A DNA stretch of 5,172 nucleotides from JAGLSB01 sp023135955 (GCA_030673645.1 DAOVIO010000231.1:1-5172), one strand, 5' to 3'. Shown: positions 1 to 4,860, counted from the stretch's first letter. The notes: a model not told the origin generated them from the sequence alone. Translations and numbers: made by a program.

Positions 1-869
1 ATTCGGAGCATGAAAAGCGTAAGGAATAATATGAAGTTATTATTGAGGTTAAGCTTATGTCTGAAAAGAAAAAAAGACGAGGAGAATGTGGATGGTAAAT
101 CTACATTAGATGGTAGATGAAATACAGATTCTGTAAGCTTTAACAGGGAAAGAATTTCTTTTTGAAACCAGGTATATTGATGCAGTATTTTTTCCGGTTT
201 TACATTTTTCGAAAGAACCTCAACATCTTTCATCTCCCTCAAACGAATGTGAGCAGTTTTGAATCCTTTATGCTCTTTCATGGTATGAAGAGCGGAATGA
301 ATGATTTTAAAAGAATCATTAAGCACAAGGATTTGTGGATTTATTGTTGAGGGAATTGAATTTTTGTATAGAAGATCGAAGGAGAGTTTGTTAGCCCAAT
401 GAGCTTTTACAGCAGTCTGATGAATCTCAATTTCTGCAGGTTCAGAGGCTACTGACATTCTTGGATAGTGCTTCCTTTTGGCTAAGGCAGAAATTTCAGG
501 AGTATATGAACTTTTATAGCCATTCGAGAGCAGAAGCTTCACTGTTTTCATCCAGTCATTAGGATGTGTCAGGATATCAATATCTTCCATTATTCGTTTC
601 CCGGGATCACCATAATTATCATCCAGTAAAATTCCGGCTCCCTTAAGAAATATTGCTGTTATGTTGTTTTTCTGAAGAAGCTCAGAGACATTTGAAATTT
701 GGCTCAATATTATTTCGTTCCTCTTCGTGTTTTGAGTATAAATTTCTTTCAAATGGGATTGCAGATCTGCTGGAAGATAATGCAATAATTTATACTGAAG
801 CAATTCAGGATACATCATTTGCAATACCATGTGATTGCTTGCTATGGCAGTAAATTGGTGCCAGTCCAT
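1..869 (-). CDS. Nucleotidyltransferase-family protein (NTP_transf_5-like), partial, possibly 5'-truncated
   Basis: The minus-strand frame is open from 1094 to the left edge, so the stop codon lies outside the window. I start it at the only usable start codon, ATG 869-867, giving 289 codons here. It resembles the uncharacterised nucleotidyltransferases of Pfam NTP_transf_5. Residues 75-79 read LKGAG, the glycine-rich loop. Residues 95-100 read EDIDIL, supplying the paired metal-binding aspartates, and residues 146-150 read EIEIH, a plausible third acidic position. A helical stretch follows (HSALHTMKEHKGFKTAHIRL, from about residue 190). The expected reaction is nucleotidyl transfer from an NTP, but the substrate is unknown for this family. 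Oddity: upstream codons 992-870 still read like family N-terminal sequence (SLKYDLTARCLALNIPENIE) yet contain no ATG, GTG or TTG before the TAG at 1097-1095, so the true 5' end is probably lost beside the repeat array. Family call fairly sure; whether it is functional is uncertain. Confidence 0.75.
   Translation of the reverse strand, partial: MDWHQFTAIASNHMVLQMMYPELLQYKLLHYLPADLQSHLKEIYTQNTKRNEIILSQISNVSELLQKNNITAIFLKGAGILLDDNYGDPGKRIMEDIDILTHPNDWMKTVKLLLSNGYKSSYTPEISALAKRKHYPRMSVASEPAEIEIHQTAVKAHWANKLSFDLLYKNSIPSTINPQILVLNDSFKIIHSALHTMKEHKGFKTAHIRLREMKDVEVLSKNVKPEKILHQYTWFQKEILSLLKLTESVFHLPSNVDLPSTFSSSFFLFRHKLNLNNNFILFLTLFMLR
56..86 (+). repeat. 31-bp dispersed repeat, copy 1
   Basis: This stretch (core TATGTCTGAAAAGAAAAAA) matches 2863-2893 at 29 of 31 positions without gaps. 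ATTGAGG precedes both copies, 7 bp upstream in this one and 1 bp in the other. On the plus strand it would open a short reading frame MSEKKKRRGECGW (57-98). On the minus strand it lies in the C-terminal part of the nucleotidyltransferase frame (SFFLFRH). Which strand matters, and what the element is, I cannot tell. Confidence 0.6.
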
Positions 870-993
870 TGCCCCTGATGAAAATAGCTTTTCAATTATC
901 TCTATGTTTTCAGGAATATTCAGAGCCAGGCAGCGGGCTGTCAGATCGTATTTGAGGGAGGCTTTGATTTTGGTTGTTTTTGTAAAGGTAGGA
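870..993 (-). pseudogene. Start-less N-terminal coding remnant of the nucleotidyltransferase gene
   Basis: This stretch is in frame with the nucleotidyltransferase gene and joins it without a stop. It encodes KIKASLKYDLTARCLALNIP followed by an amphipathic helix-like segment (ENIEIIEKLFSSGA), a normal-looking N-terminal region for the family. No recognised start codon occurs between the first ATG of the main ORF and the in-frame TAG at 1097-1095. Upstream of about 1005 the frame runs into the G-rich palindromic array and the translation becomes low-complexity. The natural reading is that the original start codon was replaced when the array arrived or expanded. Start at an unusual codon cannot be excluded. 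Confidence 0.5.
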
Positions 994-1044
994 ATATTTG
1001 GGGAAGGGAGGGGATCCCGATAGCTATCGGGAGATGGGAGTGAA

Positions 1045-1071
1045 GGGGTTACGGGGTTACGGGAATACGGG
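1045..1071 (+). other. Predicted G-quadruplex motif, array unit 1
   Basis: Four runs of three or more G occur on the plus strand (1045-1048, 1053-1056, 1061-1063, 1069-1071) with loops TTAC, TTAC and AATAC, which satisfies the usual G3N1-7 rule. The plus strand is the template for the minus-strand nucleotidyltransferase gene. In unit 2 the first run is reduced to GG (1128-1129), so the motif is weaker there. Confidence 0.6.
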
Positions 1072-1206
1072 AAGAGGTGATGGGATCCCGATAGCTATCG
1101 GGAGATGGGAAGTGATGATAGTGAAGAGGTTACGGGGTGACGGGAATACGGGAAGAGGTGATGGGATCCCGATAGCTATCGGGAGATGGGAAGTGATGAT
1201 AGTGAA

Positions 1207-1233
1207 GGGGTTACGGGGTTACGGGAATACGGG
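1207..1233 (+). other. Predicted G-quadruplex motif, array unit 3
   Basis: G-runs at 1207-1210, 1215-1218, 1223-1225 and 1231-1233 are separated by TTAC, TTAC and AATAC, the same pattern as in unit 1. The folding prediction rests on the sequence rule only. Confidence 0.6.
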
Positions 1234-1244
1234 AAGAGGTGATG

Positions 1245-1270
1245 TCCCCGATAAAAAATCGGGGCTGGCT
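1245..1270. repeat. 26-bp hairpin insertion with 6-bp flanking duplication
   Basis: Unit 3 of the array is 32 bp longer than unit 2. The excess is a 26-bp segment plus one extra copy of GTGATG: the hexamer stands on both sides, at 1239-1244 and 1271-1276. The insert contains CCCCGAT-AAAAA-ATCGGGG (1246-1264), a 7-bp stem with a 5-nt loop. Its arms match those of the array palindrome (CCCGAT/ATCGGG) but the AGCT centre is replaced by AAAAA. The arrangement looks like insertion with target duplication, though replication slippage could also produce it. Confidence 0.6.
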
Positions 1271-1308
1271 GTGATGGGATCCCGATAGCTATCGGGAGAT
1301 GGGAAGTG

Positions 1309-1434
1309 ATGTATCGTCCTGAAATAGGTTTACACAAAAAGCAAACTAAAATCAGGATTATGAGAAAGAATGTAAAGTTTTATTCGGACGAATTTAAGGC
1401 TCGATGGTGGCTCTGTTGTCTTTTCCCACTTGCA
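1309..1434 (+). mobile_element. Probable left-end remnant of an IS3-like insertion sequence
   Basis: After the last array unit the sequence changes to GTCCTGAAATAGGTTTACAC (1316-1335), which resembles the terminal region of IS3-group elements. Some 25 bases on is an ATG opening a transposase-like N-terminus. No matching right end (the reverse complement of GAAATAGGTTTACAC) is present in the window, and the transposase frame loses family character after about 1400, so only the left end survives. The exact outer boundary is uncertain: the last array-like bases GTGATGTAT (1306-1314) also occur at 3126-3134, placing the junction at about 1309-1315. Confidence 0.5.
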
Positions 1435-1449
1435 CTATCTATCGTTTAG
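1360..1449 (+). pseudogene. Truncated transposase orfA, N-terminal fragment
   Basis: The ATG at 1360 opens MRKNVKFYSDEFKAR, which fits the conserved beginning of IS3-type OrfA proteins, where [KR]-[FY]-[ST]-x-EFK leads into the DNA-binding helix-turn-helix. From residue 16 the translation (WWLCCLFPLALSIV) has no such character, and it stops at TAG 1447-1449, so 29 codons remain of a protein normally near 90-120 residues. The last bases overlap the 3' end of the ATPase gene on the other strand. It cannot make a working transposase. Confidence 0.5.
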
Positions 1450-2754
1450 TTCTCTTTCCAACACACTCATTAATTTGCTTATACTGTATAATGGAACATT
1501 GACTAACCAGTCTTGTTCGCGAAAACCTGACATCGAAGTGCGAAGAGAAAGATTTGGATTGTACTTTTCCTTAAATACTTTTAGACTCTTTGCTTGTAAA
1601 TTTTCCTCAGCCTTAACCTCAATGGGAACGACAGAGTCTTTATATTGAATTACAAAATCAAGCTCAGAAGTTGAGCGGTCGGCTGACCAGTAGTTAATGA
1701 CATACTCCTCTGTGGCTGAGAGTTGTTGAAAAACGTATTGTTCGGTCAATGCACCTTTAAATTCGGTGAAAATTGCATTTCCTTTCAGGATTATTTTTGC
1801 GTCAATTTCGCCCATTGCCGCAAGCAAGCCCAAGTCTACAAGAAACAACTTAAAAGCACTTCTGTCTTCGTAGGCGATTAAAGGAATGGAAGGCTTAGAT
1901 ATTCTACTGACTTTATGTACCAATCCACAATCGATTAACCACGATAGTGCTAATTCATAATCCTTTGCGCGCGCGCCTTTTTTAATAATTCCGTAGATAA
2001 ATTTTCTATTCTCTTTTGCAAGCTGTGCCGGGATTGAATTCCATAGCATTCGGATGCGTGGTACAATTGAAGCCGTGGCATGTTTCGAAAAATCCTGCTC
2101 ATAAGCCTCTAATATTTGATTTTGGACTTCCCGGACTTCCTTAAAGTTATTATTTTCGGTAAATCTAAAAACGGGTTCTGGCATTCCTCCTACATAATAA
2201 TACTGACGTAACCTATCAATATATTTTAATTTATAAGAAGAGATTAATTTCCAGTCTGAAGTCTGAAGTATATCCAAAAGTGCATTTTCCCCTATTGCAT
2301 TAAGAAATTCGAGAAAAGTTAATGGATGCAAATCCATGAACATTACCTTTCCCACAGGAAAAGAAATATTTGAGTGCAGTGCCACTCCCAATAAAGATCC
2401 GGCTGATATAATGTGGTAGTCAGGAGCGTCTTCATAAAAATATTTTAAAGCTGTAATTGCTTCAGGCGCAGCTTGTATTTCATCGAATATTATTAGAGTG
2501 TCAGAGTCTATAGTTAATCCAGATTCAGCTTGTAAAGCAATTATTACTCTTTTTATATCAAAATCATCAACAAACAATGAATGTAATCGCTTGTTTTTTT
2601 CAAAATTTACATATACAGATTGACTATATTCGAGTCTTCCAAACTCCTTCATCAGCCAGGTTTTTCCAACTTGCCTTGCCCCTCTAATTATTAAAGGTTT
2701 TCGTGAGTTTGTATTTTTCCAGCGAATTAGTTCTGCGAGTTTTTCCCTTTTCAT
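1435..2754 (-). CDS. AAA_14/DUF4143 ATPase with C-terminal nuclease-like motif
   Basis: A complete 439-residue protein of the usual length for this family. Residues 25-32 are the Walker A loop GARQVGKT, residues 87-92 the Walker B strand LIIFDE, and AGSLLG at 118-123 fits the sensor-1 region of AAA_14 ATPases. The C-terminal DUF4143 part has ELD at 364-366 and EVK at 379-381 in the setting SELDFVI...VPIEVKA, the pattern of a PD-(D/E)XK nuclease-type fold. The protein is expected to bind and hydrolyse ATP in the cytoplasm. The cellular role of the family is not established; links to DNA or to toxin-antitoxin-like accessory modules are inference. The start ATG 2754 is fixed by the short N-terminal lead before Walker A, since the next methionine (residue 35) lies beyond it. 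The gene stands alone, with repeats upstream and the IS remnant overlapping its 3' side. Confidence 0.93.
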   Translation of the reverse strand: MKREKLAELIRWKNTNSRKPLIIRGARQVGKTWLMKEFGRLEYSQSVYVNFEKNKRLHSLFVDDFDIKRVIIALQAESGLTIDSDTLIIFDEIQAAPEAITALKYFYEDAPDYHIISAGSLLGVALHSNISFPVGKVMFMDLHPLTFLEFLNAIGENALLDILQTSDWKLISSYKLKYIDRLRQYYYVGGMPEPVFRFTENNNFKEVREVQNQILEAYEQDFSKHATASIVPRIRMLWNSIPAQLAKENRKFIYGIIKKGARAKDYELALSWLIDCGLVHKVSRISKPSIPLIAYEDRSAFKLFLVDLGLLAAMGEIDAKIILKGNAIFTEFKGALTEQYVFQQLSATEEYVINYWSADRSTSELDFVIQYKDSVVPIEVKAEENLQAKSLKVFKEKYNPNLSLRTSMSGFREQDWLVNVPLYSISKLMSVLERELNDR

Positions 2755-2759
2755 TCTAA

Positions 2760-2789
2760 TAAATTTATGTAAATATACATTAAAACAAA
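2760..2789 (-). promoter_or_regulatory. Weak candidate promoter for the ATPase gene
   Basis: Read on the minus strand, TTTG (2789-2786) is followed after 18 bases by TAAATTTA (2767-2760). This is close to the Bacteroidota pattern TTTG-N19-TAnnTTTG, with the final G replaced by A. The -7 box ends 5 bases before the ATG, so transcription would begin at or near the start codon and give an almost leaderless message. The TTTG lies inside copy 1 of the 17-bp direct repeat. AT-richness makes chance matches likely. Confidence 0.3.
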
Positions 2790-2826
2790 GGACTTTTGCA
2801 AGAATAACACATTATATCAAAGGACT
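2778..2826 (-). repeat. Pair of 17-bp direct repeats upstream of the ATPase gene
   Basis: Copies at 2778-2794 and 2810-2826 share 15 of 17 bases; on the minus strand the common core is AGTCCTTTG followed by TAATG after three bases. They are 32 bp apart start to start, about three helical turns, so proteins bound to them would sit on the same face of the DNA. The nearer copy begins 24 bases from the ATPase start codon. A tandem operator is a reasonable guess. Confidence 0.5.
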
Positions 2827-2862
2827 ATTTGTTGACCAGGAGATATTTTGTTCAATTGAGGA

Positions 2863-2893
2863 TATGTCTGAAAAGAAAAAATGACTAGGAGAA
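2863..2893 (+). repeat. 31-bp dispersed repeat, copy 2
   Basis: This is the second copy of the 56-86 element, 29 of 31 identical. Here the plus-strand frame ends after MSEKKK (TGA 2882-2884), and the minus-strand frame reads SFFLFRH then ILN and a stop. Neither strand is therefore usefully coding, and the copy is best seen as a relic in a gene-free stretch. Confidence 0.6.
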
Positions 2894-3037
2894 GGCTTTA
2901 TTATTTTGATTTTCGGGTGTCTTTTTCGGAAAATAGGAAGGGGTGGAGTGGTTGAGGGGTTTAGTGGTTTAGTCAGTTTTTATATATAAGATGACTTCAA
3001 TAGCTCTATGAATGTATTTCATACTCTTTACATTTAC

Positions 3038-3072
3038 CTTGCATATTTAAAATATATATTTAATATTGCAAG
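3038..3072. other. AT-rich imperfect hairpin
   Basis: CTTGCATATTTAAA (3038-3051) can pair with TTTAATATTGCAAG (3059-3072) around an ATATATA loop, with 11 of 14 pairs in a simple alignment and CTTGCA/TGCAAG at the base. It lies downstream of the toxin operon. There is no T-run after it on the minus strand, so a standard terminator is not supported. Confidence 0.4.
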
Positions 3073-3091
3073 ATTAATTATTTATAAATAG

Positions 3092-3134
3092 GATGGGAAG
3101 TGATGAAGGGAAGTCGTGATGGGAAGTGATGTAT
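3092..3134. repeat. Satellite copies of the array motif GATGGGAAGTGATG
   Basis: GATGGGAAGTGATG occurs at 3092-3105 and 3118-3131, 26 bp apart, and is identical to the segment that follows the palindrome in array units 2-4. The second copy matches the array over 17 bases including the trailing TAT (3118-3134 versus 1298-1314). The palindrome itself is missing here. Confidence 0.7.
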
Positions 3135-3143
3135 TGGTTTTTA

Positions 3144-3180
3144 AACCTGTCAGGTTTCAGAATATTGATAAATGATAAAT
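3144..3180. repeat. Palindromic repeat on the left flank of the toxin-antitoxin operon
   Basis: AACCTGTCAGGTTTCAGA begins a 37-bp element that matches 4898-4934 at 28 of 37 positions without gaps, in the same orientation. Its head is a hairpin, AAACCTG-T-CAGGTTT (3143-3157). The pairing bases next to the loop are G and C here but C and G in the other copy, a compensatory change that keeps the stem. Confidence 0.6.
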
Positions 3181-3363
3181 ATTTCTTATGTTTTTACTTA
3201 CATACTGCAGGATTGCATATTCCTGCAGATTAAAACTGCGTGAAAGAAGGAGGTAATTAGGTGGCAAAGCCATAGCTTTTGTGCTTAGATATTCCTTTAT
3301 AATCCCCTGATTTCTTTGCATTTTCTTTGCGAGCTTCACATGAATATTTTTATCGCAATTCAT
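3157..3363 (-). CDS. Doubtful small ORF downstream of the toxin gene
   Basis: A 68-codon frame starts at ATG 3363, 14 bases before the end of the toxin gene, so it could be translated as a third cistron. I do not recognise the product. It is rich in lysine, leucine and asparagine, with a possible helical middle (NYLLLSRSFNLQEYAILQYV), no signal peptide and no membrane segment. Its last five codons and stop run into the palindromic repeat at 3144-3180, which suggests that its end is accidental or that it is a fragment of something longer. The overlap with the toxin gene favours translation; the repeat-derived end and lack of family resemblance argue against a conserved gene. Confidence 0.3.
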   Translation of the reverse strand: MNCDKNIHVKLAKKMQRNQGIIKEYLSTKAMALPPNYLLLSRSFNLQEYAILQYVSKNIRNIYHLSIF

Positions 3364-4135
3364 TTATATAATCACCAAAACGGAGTATCCTATTGCTGTT
3401 ATTTTTATTAAAAAGCAGATGTTCAAAATCGTTCATTTTCATTTTTAAGTTAAGTGAATGAAGTAGCTTTTTAACTGATTGCTTTAATTCTAACAGATTG
3501 TTAATTCCAAATTTTTTTGATAAAATAGAGTAATCAGGATCCGTTTGGGCAAGCAGAAACATTACATCATAAAAATCACGACCTTTACTACGTGATAATA
3601 AAGCTGATATCTTCATACTGCACAGTACTTTATCAGGCGGAACAGGAAAAGGAAAAAAAAAGCCGGAAGTTTTAATATTTACGATAATTGGCTTATATTC
3701 AATTAATTGATCCTGACTTTCAATTTTTATTAAAAAGCGTTCTTCACGATGACCGCTTAATCCTAAATTGAATAAAAACTCAGGAAAATAAATATTTCTA
3801 CGAAATGCTTTTAACTTAACATTTTTACGATCTTTAGTTTCTGTTCTGTAACCGTTTTTATTTAAAAATAGCAAGACATTATCTGTCATTTGTATAAATT
3901 CCTCCTCGGATAAGTCTTTACAGTCAAAATCAATATCCTCCGAAAACCTGTCTATTCCTTTTACTAATCGCAAATTTGTTCCGCCAATAAATGTTAATTT
4001 TCTTATATAAGAAGTGCTTGACAGATAATCTAATATCAATAATTGAATATATTCCTTTAACATATATTTATGATAAATTGAATTATCCTGGATTTGCTGC
4101 GGAAAGAATTTTTTTATTAAATCAATTTCTATCAT
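3350..4135 (-). CDS. AbiEii/AbiGii-family nucleotidyltransferase toxin
   Basis: A complete 261-residue protein of the AbiEii (Pfam PF08843) toxin family, the toxin half of a type IV toxin-antitoxin or abortive-infection system. Family members are nucleotidyltransferases that use an NTP and stop growth when not countered by AbiEi. The motifs are intact and in order: GGTNLRL at 51-57, EDIDFD at 66-71 with metal-binding D67 and D69, KIES at 137-140, and KISALLSRSKGRDFYDV at 175-191, which contains the RDxxD signature (R186, D187, D190). The start ATG 4135 overlaps the antitoxin stop by four bases (ATGA, 4132-4135), which ties translation of the two genes together and fixes this start. No catalytic motif is missing, so it is probably active. 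The target molecule cannot be read from the sequence. Confidence 0.93.
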   Translation of the reverse strand: MIEIDLIKKFFPQQIQDNSIYHKYMLKEYIQLLILDYLSSTSYIRKLTFIGGTNLRLVKGIDRFSEDIDFDCKDLSEEEFIQMTDNVLLFLNKNGYRTETKDRKNVKLKAFRRNIYFPEFLFNLGLSGHREERFLIKIESQDQLIEYKPIIVNIKTSGFFFPFPVPPDKVLCSMKISALLSRSKGRDFYDVMFLLAQTDPDYSILSKKFGINNLLELKQSVKKLLHSLNLKMKMNDFEHLLFNKNNSNRILRFGDYINELR

Positions 4136-4749
4136 AGTTCATAAGCATCAAGAAGCAATTTTACTCGTTTTGTAAGTGCTTTATTTTTAAATTTAGAAGC
4201 AAATTCTTTCATTTTATCAAGATCTAAATTATTGTGAAGAAAATCCTCATCTAGTCGCAATTCATTCATTTCTTGTATAGTATTATAAAAAGGATAAAGG
4301 TAAAGTAGGTCAAGTAAGGCTTTTTCGGGCTTAGCAAAATTTAAAGTTTTATTTTCTGTTTGTTGTTTTAAATCATAACCAAACATCAGCTCTTTTTTTA
4401 CAGTTTTGTATGAATATTCTCCAAAATCATTTTTATATACTGCTGTTTTTAATGATGTTACACTAGTTATTTGTACAACGGCTTCCGGAATAATACCATA
4501 AAACGATAATGCCGTGTGGAGACTAATGTAAGATGGTTTATATATTTTGTTTGCAAAGTAGTATGAAAATTCCGCTTTGTTTTTATACTCCGGAAATGTA
4601 TAATATCCTTGCTTTAACCGGATAAGTAATCCCTTTTTTATCCATCTTGTCAGGTTATTTCTGTCAAAATGTGGCTGCCATGCATAAATTTGATTAATAT
4701 TGAAGCAAGCAATCTCAAACATTTTTTGCCTAAAATCAAGATAATTCAT
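4132..4749 (-). CDS. AbiEi-family antitoxin / transcriptional regulator
   Basis: A complete 205-residue protein that comes first in the operon, in the usual antitoxin-before-toxin order. Residues 1-57 form a winged helix-turn-helix-like domain (recognition region around NNLTRWIKKGLLIRLKQGYY, 31-50). The rest has the AbiEi hallmarks SLHTALSFYGIIPE (76-89) and AKPEKALLDLLYL (139-151). Family members counter the AbiEii toxin without forming a stable complex with it, and bind inverted repeats in their own promoter to repress the operon. The family resemblance is clear although overall identity cannot be measured here. ATG 4749 is chosen because it lies just downstream of a good promoter and gives the full wing domain. 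A perfect inverted repeat overlaps this start codon. Confidence 0.9.
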   Translation of the reverse strand: MNYLDFRQKMFEIACFNINQIYAWQPHFDRNNLTRWIKKGLLIRLKQGYYTFPEYKNKAEFSYYFANKIYKPSYISLHTALSFYGIIPEAVVQITSVTSLKTAVYKNDFGEYSYKTVKKELMFGYDLKQQTENKTLNFAKPEKALLDLLYLYPFYNTIQEMNELRLDEDFLHNNLDLDKMKEFASKFKNKALTKRVKLLLDAYEL

Positions 4750-4794
4750 TTTCTTGCATTTTATTTCTCTTACTCAGTAAAAATAATGAATTAT
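4741..4794. promoter_or_regulatory. Candidate AbiEi operator: perfect 10-bp inverted repeat
   Basis: ATAATTCATT (4741-4750) and AATGAATTAT (4785-4794) are exact reverse complements separated by 34 bp. The inner-gene arm covers the antitoxin ATG and codons 2-3; the outer arm touches the edge of the -7 box and lies in the promoter spacer. AbiEi proteins are known to repress their own operon through inverted repeats in the promoter, so the position is what that model predicts. The outer arm lies upstream of the expected transcription start, so an mRNA hairpin hiding the start codon is less likely. The DNA is AT-rich, which raises the chance of a coincidental match. Confidence 0.5.
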
Positions 4795-4808
4795 AGAAAC
4801 AAAACAAA
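4778..4808 (-). promoter_or_regulatory. Bacteroidota-type promoter of the antitoxin-toxin operon
   Basis: On the minus strand TTTG (4808-4805) is followed by exactly 19 bases and TATTTTTA (4785-4778), matching the Bacteroidota consensus TTTG-N19-TAnnTTTG except at the last base. Transcription would start near 4771, giving a leader of about 20 bases before ATG 4749. Confidence 0.6.
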
Positions 4809-4824
4809 CTTTGGGGAATTTTTC

Positions 4825-4860
4825 CACGCAGATCTTTTTCACGCAAAGAGCGCAGAAGAT
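4825..4860. repeat. Short CACGCA/CGCAAAG direct repeats
   Basis: CACGCAGAT (4825-4833), CACGCAAAG (4840-4848) and GCGCAGAAG (4850-4858) are variants of one nine-base word. Such CGCAAAG-type words are often met in intergenic DNA of this and other phyla. The region 4750-5053 holds no credible gene. Confidence 0.4.

Larger units (their letters stand above)
1011..1314. repeat. Tandem array of palindrome-containing G-rich units (three full, one partial)
   Basis: Units begin at 1011, 1082, 1163 and 1276, giving lengths of 71, 81 and 113 bp and a final unit cut short at about 1314. Each starts with GGGATCCCGATAGCTATCGG and contains the perfect 18-bp palindrome TCCCGATAGCTATCGGGA (1015-1032, 1086-1103, 1167-1184, 1280-1297), followed by GAGATGGGA. 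The body is rich in TTACGGG-type runs and ends GGGAAGAGGTGAT. Units 2 and 3 differ at two bases over the shared 81 bp. Unit 1 lacks 10 bp after GAGATGGGA, and unit 3 carries a 32-bp insertion. Near-identity points to recent tandem duplication. The interval between palindromes is conserved rather than variable, so this is not a CRISPR array. The unit lengths do not keep a reading frame, so I regard it as non-coding. Confidence 0.9.
2894..3156. other. Gene-free stretch with G-rich and repeat relics
   Basis: I find no convincing coding sequence between the ATPase upstream region and the small ORF ending at 3157. The segment 2938-2975 is a G-rich, low-complexity run (GGGGTGGAGTGG, then GGTTTAGTGGTTTAGT). 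The segment 2980-3090 is strongly AT-rich and contains a hairpin. The segment 3092-3134 contains short copies of the array motif. Confidence 0.6.

Noticed and set aside
83..122. Small inverted repeat ATCTAC/GTAGAT as a regulatory site
   Set aside because: It is six bases long and lies inside the open nucleotidyltransferase frame, so it is easily explained by chance.
162..853. Short plus-strand ORFs at 162-350 and 653-853
   Set aside because: They are antisense shadows of the nucleotidyltransferase gene, whose minus-strand frame carries recognisable family motifs.
998..1288. Plus-strand 96-codon ORF across the array with repeated IPIAIGRWEV segments
   Set aside because: The repetition only reflects the DNA array. 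Unit lengths of 71 and 113 bp are not multiples of three, so the frame shifts between units.
1011..1314. CRISPR array
   Set aside because: The sequence between palindromes is itself repeated rather than unique, and there are no cas genes nearby.
1430..1648. Plus-strand 72-codon ORF over the end of the ATPase gene
   Set aside because: It lies antisense to the conserved C-terminal domain coding region and has no features of its own.
2909..2935. Hairpin ATTTTC...GAAAAT as a terminator
   Set aside because: The stem is only six AT-rich pairs and no gene ends next to it on either strand.
3143..3157. Rho-independent terminator for the toxin operon
   Set aside because: The stem AAACCTG-T-CAGGTTT is not followed by a T-run on the minus strand, and a similar element upstream of the operon shows that it is a dispersed repeat.
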